This document shows positions 32,228-39,682 of a DNA stretch of 42,491 nucleotides, in pieces. The notes beneath the pieces are model-generated. The model made no database searches. It worked only from the letters and a program-made list of their open reading frames with translations, and was not told the origin of the DNA. The stretch is taken from positions 18,803-61,293 of the forward strand of contig CAKKQZ010000013.1 of NCBI GenBank assembly GCA_919902445.1. The letters run 5' to 3'. Source of the DNA: Omnitrophica bacterium GWA2_41_15 (GTDB taxonomy: Bacteria; Omnitrophota; Gorgyraeia; Gygaellales; Profunditerraquicolaceae). Numbering within the stretch: position 1 is the stretch's first letter; each line of letters starts with the position of its first letter. A program made the position numbers and the translations under genes.

Positions 32228-33064
32228 TTATGGTTTCCTTCTCTTTACGATAAACTTTTTAGAATACTTATTGCGATTCCTGGTACGGTATCCTTTAGTA
32301 GGTTTCCCCCAGGGGGTAACCGGATGCGGATTTCCCTGTCCGGATTTTCCTTCGCCTCCCCCGTGCGGATGGTCAACCGCATTCATTGCAACGCCTCTTA
32401 CAGACGGCCTGATTCCCAGCCACCTGCTCTTTCCTGCCTTGCCTAAAATAACCGCTCCGTGGTCAATATTTCCTATCTGGCCTATGGTAGCGCGGCAATC
32501 TAAATTTATTAACCTAACCTCTCCGGAAGGAAGCCTTACATGGGCAAAATCCCCTTCCTTAGCCATAATCTGAGCGCTGGAACCGGCTGACCTTACTATT
32601 TGCCCTCCCTTCCCCTTACTCATCTCTAAATTATGAATCAGTGTTCCTGAAGGAATATGGCGCAATAAAAGGCAGTTGCCTGTTTTTATTTCTATATCTT
32701 TTTGATTTGAAGAAATAACCTCTTCCCCTACATTTAAACCCTGCGGCGCTAAAATATATCTTTTTTCCTTGTCAGGATATTCAACTAGGGCAATTCTTGC
32801 TGAACGGTTCGGGTCATATTCAATAGCAAGTACCTTTGCCGGCGCTTCAAATAAATTCCTCTTAAAGTCAATTATACGCAGCATCCTCTTGTGTCCGCCC
32901 CCCCGGTGCCTGACAGTCATGCGGCCGTAAGCATTTCTTCCTCCGCTCTTCTTAAGAGGGAGGAGTAGCGATTTTTCCGGCTTGCCTTTAGTGATTTCTG
33001 AAAAATCAGGGCCGCTCATATGCCTGCGGGAAGGTGTTGTCGGCTTAAATTTTATTAGTCCCAT
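32228..33064 (-). CDS. rplB: 50S ribosomal protein L2 (uL2)
   Basis: Core 50S protein near the peptidyl transferase centre. Seen: [19 protein letters not shown], the [24 protein letters not shown] block and the C-terminal [23 protein letters not shown] with the functionally important His of the DHPHGGG loop, then [15 protein letters not shown]. Length 278 is normal. One base after rplW. Confidence 0.98.
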   Translation of the reverse strand: MGLIKFKPTTPSRRHMSGPDFSEITKGKPEKSLLLPLKKSGGRNAYGRMTVRHRGGGHKRMLRIIDFKRNLFEAPAKVLAIEYDPNRSARIALVEYPDKEKRYILAPQGLNVGEEVISSNQKDIEIKTGNCLLLRHIPSGTLIHNLEMSKGKGGQIVRSAGSSAQIMAKEGDFAHVRLPSGEVRLINLDCRATIGQIGNIDHGAVILGKAGKSRWLGIRPSVRGVAMNAVDHPHGGGEGKSGQGNPHPVTPWGKPTKGYRTRNRNKYSKKFIVKRRKP

Positions 33065-33065
33065 A

Positions 33066-33350
33066 CTAGGTTATTGCCTCACTTATCTTCTGCCCCTCTT
33101 TTAAGGTGACAACGGCTTTTTTTACGTCAGGCGTCTTACCCAAGTGGTACCTTACCTTGCGCTTTTTACCCAGCGAGATAAAAGTATTAACATCTTTAAC
33201 CTTTACTTTATATAAATCTTCTACTGCGTACTTAATCTGGATCTTATTAGCCGTATTGTTCACCAAGAAAAGATATTTCCTATCCGGTTCATAACTTGTT
33301 GCTTTCTCTGTCCTTATCAATGCCTTGATTATATCTGTTGAGCTAATCAT
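33066..33350 (-). CDS. rplW: 50S ribosomal protein L23 (uL23)
   Basis: Tunnel-exit protein that docks trigger factor and signal recognition particle. Seen: [48 protein letters not shown] and [25 protein letters not shown]. Length 94 is normal. Its ATG overlaps the rplD stop by one base (TAATG). Confidence 0.98.
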   Translation of the reverse strand: MISSTDIIKALIRTEKATSYEPDRKYLFLVNNTANKIQIKYAVEDLYKVKVKDVNTFISLGKKRKVRYHLGKTPDVKKAVVTLKEGQKISEAIT

Positions 33351-34003
33351 TATTTTAACCTGTCAGTAATCTGGCTAAGGCCGTTCTTGGTTATAATTAT
33401 TTTTTTATGGCTCATTATATCGTAAACGTGGGTATCTTTTGCCAAATCCACATTTAAAAATGAGATGTTATGTAATCCGCGTTTTTGGTTTTCGTCAATC
33501 TTGTCCAATAATAAAAGCAGGCTATTCCTTTTTTTTTCATTGATAGGAATCAATTTCAGGTTGGAAAATACCTTTACCGCTTCTTTTGTCTTTGGAGTAC
33601 CCAGCTTTAAATCATCTAAAACAATAAGATCGTTCTCTTTTATTTTTGAGTTCAGGCTGGATTTTAACGCCAGTAATTTAATTTTCTTCGGCAGTTTGTA
33701 GTAAAAATCCCTTGGATGCGGGCCAAAGATTACTCCGCCATGCCTCCAGAGAGGAGAGCGTATGGAACCTACCCTTGCCCGTCCAGTACCTTTTTGCTTC
33801 CAGGGTTTTTTACCGCCGCCTGAAACCTCTCCTCTGGTTTTTGTTGAGGCCAGGCCTTTTCTCTGATTGGCCCTGAAGGCGTTTACAGCCTGATAAATAA
33901 CATCTGAATTGACAATACCGTCAAAGACAGCGCTGTTCAGCTTGAGAGTATCTATTTGGTTTCCTTCGCAGCTATATATAGGTAGGGAAATTACCTCTTT
34001 CAT
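33350..34003 (-). CDS. rplD: 50S ribosomal protein L4 (uL4)
   Basis: Exit-tunnel protein; in E. coli also the repressor of the S10 operon. Seen: QAVNAFRANQRKGLASTKTRGEVSGGGKKPWKQKGTGRARVGSIRSPLWRHGG, GPHPRDFYYKLPKK, and a C-terminal Rossmann-like part. Length 217 is normal. It overlaps rplC by 4 bases. Confidence 0.98.
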   Translation of the reverse strand: MKEVISLPIYSCEGNQIDTLKLNSAVFDGIVNSDVIYQAVNAFRANQRKGLASTKTRGEVSGGGKKPWKQKGTGRARVGSIRSPLWRHGGVIFGPHPRDFYYKLPKKIKLLALKSSLNSKIKENDLIVLDDLKLGTPKTKEAVKVFSNLKLIPINEKKRNSLLLLLDKIDENQKRGLHNISFLNVDLAKDTHVYDIMSHKKIIITKNGLSQITDRLK

Positions 34004-34668
34004 TTTTTACCCGGCTTGGTTCCTTTAGAAGTTGCTTTTGTTGACACAGCTTTCTTTACCCTCACCTTTACGGCTTTTCTTACAATAACATAACAATTCT
34101 TATAACCCGGAACACTCCCTTCAACTAGTATAATGTTATTCTCCAGGTCAGTTTTTATTACCTTAAGGTTCTGTAAAGTTGTTTTGCGCGCTCCCATATG
34201 CCCCGGCATATGATGGCCTTTAAAGACCCTACCCGGAGTTGTGGTTGAGCCTATCGACCCCACCCTTCTATGAGAAGTTGAGCCATGCGTCCTGGGGCCT
34301 CCTTGCCAGTGCCAACGCTTCATACCCCCTTGAAAACCTTTACCGATAGAGGTAGCGGAAACATCAACTAAGTCTCCGGGAGCGAACATATCCACTTTAA
34401 GCTCTTCTCCGACTTTGTACTCTCGTCCGGCCTCCTTAAGCACTTCCCTGATCACCTTGCGCGGAGCTATATTAATTTTTTTAAAATAACCCAGGATGGG
34501 TTTTTTGACACGGCTTTCTTTTGCCATATCAAAACCTAATTGTATGCTTTTTTCTTTTACCGCTAAAACAGGACAGGGCCCGGCTTCAATTGCAGTCACA
34601 CCGACCATTTTTCCGTCATCAGCAAATACCTGAGTCCTGCCGATTTTTTTGCCAAGCAATCCTGTCAT
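34000..34668 (-). CDS. rplC: 50S ribosomal protein L3 (uL3)
   Basis: 50S assembly initiator reaching the peptidyl transferase centre. Seen: MTGLLGKKIGRTQVFADDGK, VTAIEAGPCPVL, GKGFQGGMKRWHWQGGPRTHGSTSHRRVGSIGSTTTPGRVFKGHHMPGHMG. I start it at the ATG at 34668; an upstream in-frame GTG lies in a repeat hairpin. No Shine-Dalgarno: the repeat element ends (GTGCTCATAAAT) directly before the ATG. A Lys/Thr/Ser tail follows the conserved core. Confidence 0.97.
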   Translation of the reverse strand: MTGLLGKKIGRTQVFADDGKMVGVTAIEAGPCPVLAVKEKSIQLGFDMAKESRVKKPILGYFKKINIAPRKVIREVLKEAGREYKVGEELKVDMFAPGDLVDVSATSIGKGFQGGMKRWHWQGGPRTHGSTSHRRVGSIGSTTTPGRVFKGHHMPGHMGARKTTLQNLKVIKTDLENNIILVEGSVPGYKNCYVIVRKAVKVRVKKAVSTKATSKGTKPGKK

Positions 34669-34832
34669 ATTTATGAGCACATAACTTACGAACACTAAAA
34701 AGTGTGAGTAAGTTATCTGTGCGAATTAATCCCGCTTCCTGCTTTCCTGCGGAACAGCGGGATAAGTTCGGACATAAAAGTTATGTCTATTACGAATGTT
34801 TTAATATTTTTCTCCATAACTTTTGTCCTCAC
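34669..34832. repeat. GA-hairpin element, copy 6 (rpsJ-rplC gap; full H1-H2-H3)
   Basis: H3 (34672-34726): GA, GCACA, TAACTTAC, GA, ACACT, loop, AGTGT, GA, GTAAGTTA, TC, TGTGC, GA. H2 (about 34723-34769): GAATTAATCCCGC with GCGGGATAAGTTC, 12 of 13 positions paired. H1 (34770-34828): GGACATAAAAGTTATG with CATAACTTTTGTCC; here AAAA/TTTT replaces the ATAA/TTAT of the other full copies. It begins right after the rpsJ stop. Confidence 0.87.
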
Positions 34833-35132
34833 TTATTTTATCTCTACATCCACCCCAGAGGGCAAATTCAGTTTTCTTAATGAATCAATTGTCTTGGATG
34901 TCGGTTCGTAAATATCGATAAGCCGTTTATGCGTTGATAAATCAAACTGCTCGCGTGATTTCTTATCGATAACAGGAGAGCGTAAGACCGTATATATCTC
35001 GCGCTTCGTAGGAAGCGGCACAGGGCCTGATATCTTGGCACCTGTCCTCTTTGCGGTCTCTACAATCTCTTCTACCGCCTTATCCAACAGGCGATGATCA
35101 TAAGCTTTTAGTTTTATGCGAATCTTTTGCAT
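34833..35132 (-). CDS. rpsJ: 30S ribosomal protein S10 (uS10)
   Basis: Head protein, also NusE in transcription antitermination. Seen: [53 protein letters not shown], then [10 protein letters not shown]-like [22 protein letters not shown] start it at the ATG at 35132 (99 residues); an in-frame GTG further up would add 19 residues unlike any S10. No strong Shine-Dalgarno; the 77-base gap from tuf holds no clear element, only weak GTTCG/CGAAC complementarity. Confidence 0.97.
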   Translation of the reverse strand: MQKIRIKLKAYDHRLLDKAVEEIVETAKRTGAKISGPVPLPTKREIYTVLRSPVIDKKSREQFDLSTHKRLIDIYEPTSKTIDSLRKLNLPSGVDVEIK

Positions 35133-35209
35133 TTTCGTTTTTGTGTTCTCTATTGTCGTGTTCGCTGGTAAACTAACTAAAGAACTCACGAACTAAAAGA
35201 ACTATTTCT

Positions 35210-36412
35210 TTACGCTATAACCTCTGTTACAACGCCTGCTCCTACTGTATGGCCGCCTTCACGAATAGCAAAGCGCGATTCCTTTTCCATGGCAATAGGA
35301 GTAATTAATTCTACATCCAGATTGATGTTATCCCCGGGCATAACCATTTCGACGGCCTGCGGAAGAATAACGCTTCCGGTGACATCGGTAGTACGAAAAT
35401 AGAACTGAGGCCTGTAACCTTTAAAGAAAGGCGTATGCCTTCCGCCTTCTTCCTTTGTTAAAATGTAAATCTGGGCTTTAAACTTGGTATGAGGAGTTAT
35501 TGATTTTGGTGCAGCGATAACCATACCGCGCTCGATGTCATTCTTTTCAATACCTCTTAAAAGCAAGCCCACGTTATCTCCTGCCTGTCCTTCATCCAGC
35601 AACTTGCGGAACATTTCAATCCCTGTGACTACTGATTTCTTTACCTCCGGCCTTAAGCCCACTATTTCAATTTCTTCGCCGATTTTTACTTTACCGCGCT
35701 CGATTCTACCTGTACCGACCGTACCCCTGCCTTCGATGCTAAACACATCTTCCACCGCCATCAGCAATGGTTTATCTGTTTCTCTTGTCGGAAGCGGTAT
35801 AAATTCATCAACAGCTTTCAACAGGTCAAGTATGCATTTTGAGTCCTCAGATTTAGGGTCAGATGAAGCTAATGCCTTTGTAGAGCTACCCCTTATAATC
35901 GGTGTTTTATCTCCCGGATAACCATATTTTGTCAAAAGATCCCTAACTTCCATTTCAACCAAATCTAGCAATTCCTTATCGGTTACGAGGTCAACTTTAT
36001 TTAAAAATACAACCATCGCAGGAACGTTGACCTGCCGCGCTAACAGGATATGCTCTCTTGTCTGAGGCATAGGGCCGTCAGCTGCAGAAACTACGAGTAT
36101 TGCGCCATCCATTTGAGCTGCTCCGGTGATCATATTTTTAATATAATCAGCGTGTCCAGGGCAGTCGATATGGGCGTAATGACGCGCAGCGGTTTCATAT
36201 TCAACGTGCGCAACACAAATAGTAACGACTTTTGTTTCGTCTCTTACTGTTCCGCCTTTTGCAATATCAGCGTACGCCCTGGCCTGCGCCATACCTAACT
36301 TTGATAATACGTGGGTAATGGCTGCTGTCAGAGTAGTCTTACCATGGTCAATGTGGCCAATGGTACCGATATTCACGTGCGGTTTGCTCCTTACAAACTT
36401 TTCTTTAGCCAT
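35210..36412 (-). CDS. tuf: Elongation factor Tu with unusual switch I
   Basis: GTPase that delivers aminoacyl-tRNA. Seen: G1 GHIDHGKT at 19-26, G3 DCPGH, G4 NKVD, G5 near [21 protein letters not shown] and the [15 protein letters not shown] domain 3 motif. Length 400. In switch I the near-universal RGITI is replaced: residues 53-65 read [13 protein letters not shown], keeping the Thr but not the Gly. I recall a similar form in PVC-superphylum bacteria. AGGAGG lies 7 bases before the ATG. The gene sits after fusA as expected but behind a full repeat element. Confidence 0.97.
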   Translation of the reverse strand: MAKEKFVRSKPHVNIGTIGHIDHGKTTLTAAITHVLSKLGMAQARAYADIAKGGTVRDETKVVTICVAHVEYETAARHYAHIDCPGHADYIKNMITGAAQMDGAILVVSAADGPMPQTREHILLARQVNVPAMVVFLNKVDLVTDKELLDLVEMEVRDLLTKYGYPGDKTPIIRGSSTKALASSDPKSEDSKCILDLLKAVDEFIPLPTRETDKPLLMAVEDVFSIEGRGTVGTGRIERGKVKIGEEIEIVGLRPEVKKSVVTGIEMFRKLLDEGQAGDNVGLLLRGIEKNDIERGMVIAAPKSITPHTKFKAQIYILTKEEGGRHTPFFKGYRPQFYFRTTDVTGSVILPQAVEMVMPGDNINLDVELITPIAMEKESRFAIREGGHTVGAGVVTEVIA

Positions 36413-36425
36413 CTAAAGACCTCCT

Positions 36426-36606
36426 TTTAATGAGCGCATAACTTGCGAACACTGAAAGTGTGAGTAAGTTATTTGCGCGAATTAATCCTTGACACGTGAG
36501 GTTCAAGTTTAAATATCGTCGAATTCGTGCCAAGGGCAAGTTCGGACAAATAAGTTATGTCGTTTAGATTTTTTATTATATAGCTCTCCATAACTTATGT
36601 CCTCAC
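36426..36606. repeat. GA-hairpin element, copy 7 (fusA-tuf gap; full H1-H2-H3)
   Basis: H3 (36428-36485): TTAAT, GA, GCGCA, TAACTTGC, GA, ACACT, loop GAA, AGTGT, GA, GTAAGTTA, TT, TGCGC, GA, ATTAA. H2 (36486-36536) has the same place but another sequence: CCTTG-CACG pairing with CGTG-CCAAGG. H1 (36544-36602): GGACAAATAAGTTATG with CATAACTTATGTCC. Begins right after the fusA stop and ends at the tuf ribosome-binding site. Confidence 0.87.
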
Positions 36607-38706
36607 TTAGAAACTTCTTCTTGTGGTACCTGCCGTTGAAAAACCTGCTATGACTTTTTCGGCTATATGTGAAGGCACTTCAGCGTAAAATGAAGGCTCC
36701 ATTGTATAGGATGCACGACCTTGTGTCAAGGACCTTGATACGGTTGCGTAATTAAAAACTTCGGCAAGCGGAACATACGCACGGATAGCGCGCGCATTAC
36801 CGCGCTGGTTAATCGAAATTATTTTTGCGCGCCTTGAATTCAGGTCTCCGATTATTGCGCCCATATATTCTTCTGGCACGACAATCTCAATGTCCATAAT
36901 CGGTTCTAAGAGGATCGGGCGGCCTTTTCTTAACCCGTCCGTAAAGGCGAGGGCGGCAGCCATTTGAAAAGCCATTTCAGATGAATCAACTTCATGAAAA
37001 GAGCCGTCAACTAAAGTTACTTTAACATCGGTAACAGGATAACCGGCCAGGACACCGCTTTTTGCAGCCCCGAAAATACCCTGCTTTACTGACGGAATAT
37101 ATTCGCGCGGAATAGCTCCGCTTTTTATTTTATCTTCAAAAGTAATTCCAAGCCCGGGAGTTTCCTGCGGCTGCATTTCAATTACCGCATGGCCATACTG
37201 CCCGCGGCCGCCTGATTGCTGGATAAATTTTCCTACAGAGATAACTTTCTTAGTAAGGGTTTCCCGGTAAGCCACCTGCGGTGAACCAACCTGCGCCTCC
37301 ACGTTAAACTCGCGCATTATCCTGTCTATCACTATTTCAAGATGCAGCTGGCCCATCCCGGAAATAATAGTTTCTCCTGTTTCCTGGGCATAGGTAACGC
37401 GGAATGACGGATCTTCTTCGGCTAACTTATGCAATGCCATCCCTAATTTTTCCTGGTCTATTTTTGTCTTTGGTTCTATTGCCTGCTGTATGACCGGCTC
37501 AGGGAAACGCATAGACTCAACGAGTATTGGATTGGCTTCAGTGCAAAGCGTATCACCGGTTTTAGTTTCTTTTAACCCCACTGCCGCGGCAATATCTCCG
37601 GTATGAATATAGTCTATAGCCTCTTGCTTGTTGGCATGCATTCTTATTAATTTTGTAATTCTTTCTTTTGTTCTTTTTGATGCGTTATAAAGATAATCCC
37701 CTGATTTTAAAGTACCTGAATAAACCCTGATATAATTTAAGCGGCCGACATACGGGTCTGTCGCGACTTTAAAACACAATGCGCAAAAAGGGGCTTTGTC
37801 CGATGCGGTAATCTCTTCGAATTCCCCTGTTTCAGGATTTGTGCCTTTTACAGGAGGTAAGTCCAAGGGAGAAGGAAGATAATCGCATATGGCATCCAAC
37901 AGGGGCTGTATGCCCCTATTCTTAAAGGAAGCTCCGCAAAAAACCGGGACAAATTTATTCTGTATAACTGCTCTCCGGATTGCATGCTTAATTTCTAAGG
38001 CGCCGATTTTTTTCCCATGCACATAATCGTCCATCATCTTCTCATCCACTTCCGCTATTTTTTCGATTAATAAGTTGTGGAGCTTACTGACCTGTTCCTT
38101 AAACTCAACCGGGGTGTCCTTGATTTCAATTTGTAACCCAAGTTCATCATTATACTTAAGCAGCTTATTTTCAATGATATCTATGACTCCGGACAATTCT
38201 TCCCCTTCATAATAAGGTATCTGTGCTGCTGCGGCGTTTGCGCCTAATTTCGAATGCATCTGCGTGATTGCTTCAGGGAAATTGCTGCCTACCCTGTCCA
38301 TCTTATTAACAAAGGCAATCCTCGGAACATTATACCGGTCAGCCTGGCGCCAAACTGTTTCAGACTGCGGCTCAACTCCTCCAACACCGCAGAAAACTAC
38401 CACTGCGCCATCCAAAACCTTTAAAGACCTTTCTACCTCTATAGTAAAATCAACGTGGCCCGGGGTGTCGATTATATTAATGGTAAAATCCTGCCATTTA
38501 CAGGTTGTGCATGCTGCGGTAATAGTAATACCTCTTTCTTGCTCCTGGACCATCCAGTCCATTGTTGCAGTGCCGTCATGGACCTCTCCGATCTTATAAG
38601 TCTTTCCTGTGTAAAAAAGAATTCGCTCGGTAGTAGTCGTCTTACCCGCATCTATATGGGCAATAATACCTATATTCCTTAACGTTTCTAATGCGATTTT
38701 TCTCAT
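36607..38706 (-). CDS. fusA: Elongation factor G
   Basis: Translocation GTPase. Seen: G1 [19 protein letters not shown], switch [13 protein letters not shown] (normal here, unlike the EF-Tu), G3 [17 protein letters not shown]4 NKMDR, later GMGQLHLEI and the domain IV loop with SGGRGQYGH. Length 699 is normal. No clear Shine-Dalgarno before the ATG at 38706; a hairpin occupies the upstream gap. Confidence 0.98.
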   Translation of the reverse strand: MRKIALETLRNIGIIAHIDAGKTTTTERILFYTGKTYKIGEVHDGTATMDWMVQEQERGITITAACTTCKWQDFTINIIDTPGHVDFTIEVERSLKVLDGAVVVFCGVGGVEPQSETVWRQADRYNVPRIAFVNKMDRVGSNFPEAITQMHSKLGANAAAAQIPYYEGEELSGVIDIIENKLLKYNDELGLQIEIKDTPVEFKEQVSKLHNLLIEKIAEVDEKMMDDYVHGKKIGALEIKHAIRRAVIQNKFVPVFCGASFKNRGIQPLLDAICDYLPSPLDLPPVKGTNPETGEFEEITASDKAPFCALCFKVATDPYVGRLNYIRVYSGTLKSGDYLYNASKRTKERITKLIRMHANKQEAIDYIHTGDIAAAVGLKETKTGDTLCTEANPILVESMRFPEPVIQQAIEPKTKIDQEKLGMALHKLAEEDPSFRVTYAQETGETIISGMGQLHLEIVIDRIMREFNVEAQVGSPQVAYRETLTKKVISVGKFIQQSGGRGQYGHAVIEMQPQETPGLGITFEDKIKSGAIPREYIPSVKQGIFGAAKSGVLAGYPVTDVKVTLVDGSFHEVDSSEMAFQMAAALAFTDGLRKGRPILLEPIMDIEIVVPEEYMGAIIGDLNSRRAKIISINQRGNARAIRAYVPLAEVFNYATVSRSLTQGRASYTMEPSFYAEVPSHIAEKVIAGFSTAGTTRRSF

Positions 38707-38735
38707 GATCTTTTTCTATTACTTATCAATAATTT

Positions 38736-38773
38736 TATCCCTCTCTGCCTAAAGGCTGCTCGGGATAAATTGG
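38736..38773 (-). promoter_or_regulatory. Hairpin in the rpsG-fusA gap, GA-type
   Basis: On the minus strand TTTATCCC pairs with GGGATAAA and GCC-TTTA-GGC forms the top; between them lie GAGCA and AGAGA, so the lower stem is followed by GA and the upper strand returns with GA. This repeats the stem-GA...GA-stem plan of the ribosomal repeat family in H1 orientation. No T-tract, so not a terminator. May be a distant eighth member or a separate leader structure. Confidence 0.5.
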
Positions 38774-38797
38774 TAACTAACCATACGTGCAACAATT

Positions 38798-39268
38798 TTA
38801 CCACCTAAAATGCGCAAAGGCCTTGTTAGATTCAGCCATCTTATGGGTGTCGTCCCTTTTCTTAATGGCTGCACCCTCACCCTTATAAGCGGCAATAATT
38901 TCTTCCGCTAATTTTTCTTTCATTGGCCTGCCTTTTTTTGCTTTTGCGAAATCCCTGATCCAGCGAAGGGCAATGGATGTTCCGCGCTCCTGCCTTACTT
39001 CAATAGGGACCTGATAAGTAGCTCCGCCTACGCGGCGAGGCTTAACCTCAAGGTGAGGCCTTGTATTTTCAAGGGCTTTATGGAATATCTTTAATACGTC
39101 CTGCTCATTAAACTCCTTTTTTATGGTTTCAAATGCTCCATAAACCATCTTTTCGGCGATTGATTTTTTACCCTTTTCCATCACCATATTGATAAACTTT
39201 GCCACTATGTCGCTGTTGAATTTAGGGTCCGCTACAATTTTCTTTTCATGTGTTCTTTTTCTTCTCAT
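38798..39268 (-). CDS. rpsG: 30S ribosomal protein S7 (uS7)
   Basis: Primary binder of the 16S 3' domain; represses the str operon in E. coli. Seen: [89 protein letters not shown] start at the ATG at 39268, eight bases after GGGAG, giving 156 residues; five more residues would be added by an upstream in-frame start. Confidence 0.98.
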   Translation of the reverse strand: MRRKRTHEKKIVADPKFNSDIVAKFINMVMEKGKKSIAEKMVYGAFETIKKEFNEQDVLKIFHKALENTRPHLEVKPRRVGGATYQVPIEVRQERGTSIALRWIRDFAKAKKGRPMKEKLAEEIIAAYKGEGAAIKKRDDTHKMAESNKAFAHFRW

Positions 39269-39308
39269 TGCCTTTTCTCCCAATCATTACTTTTTCTTGT
39301 TTCTATTT

Positions 39309-39680
39309 TTACTTTGGCCTCTTTGCCCCGTACTTTGAACGCGATTTTTTACGCTGGTTAACTCCTACGGTATCCAATGTTCCCCTGACAATATGGTATC
39401 TTACGCCCGGCAAATCTTTGACACGCCCCCCCCTGACTAAGACTATTGAATGTTCCTGCAGGTTATGGCCCTCACCCGGAATATAAGAAGTTACTTCGAT
39501 TCCTGTTGTAAGCCTTACCCTGGCAATTTTCCTTAATGCTGAGTTGGGCTTTTTGGGTGTCATAGTTCGTACTTGCAAACATACCCCGCGCCTCTGAGGG
39601 CAGCCTTTTAACGCAGGGGATTTTGTTTTCTTTTTCTTTGATACCCTGCCCGTTCTAATGAGTTGAGCAATTGTCGGCAT
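39309..39680 (-). CDS. rpsL: 30S ribosomal protein S12 (uS12)
   Basis: Decoding-centre protein. Seen: [37 protein letters not shown] with Lys43, and [17 protein letters not shown] with Lys88. These two lysines are the positions where streptomycin-resistance changes usually occur, and both are wild type here. Length 123 is normal. AAAGGA precedes the ATG by about six bases, at the very end of rpoC. Confidence 0.98.
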   Translation of the reverse strand: MPTIAQLIRTGRVSKKKKTKSPALKGCPQRRGVCLQVRTMTPKKPNSALRKIARVRLTTGIEVTSYIPGEGHNLQEHSIVLVRGGRVKDLPGVRYHIVRGTLDTVGVNQRKKSRSKYGAKRPK

Positions 39681-39682
39681 TT

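Noticed and set aside
35133-35209. tuf-rpsJ gap as another GA-hairpin copy
   Set aside because: Only weak GTTCG/CGAAC complementarity; no GA...GA pattern and no ACTTAC-type stem.
19891-36606. H1/H3 hairpins as intrinsic terminators
   Set aside because: None is followed by a T-tract in the transcribed direction, and terminators between ribosomal genes would be harmful. The only good terminator in this cluster is after rplQ.
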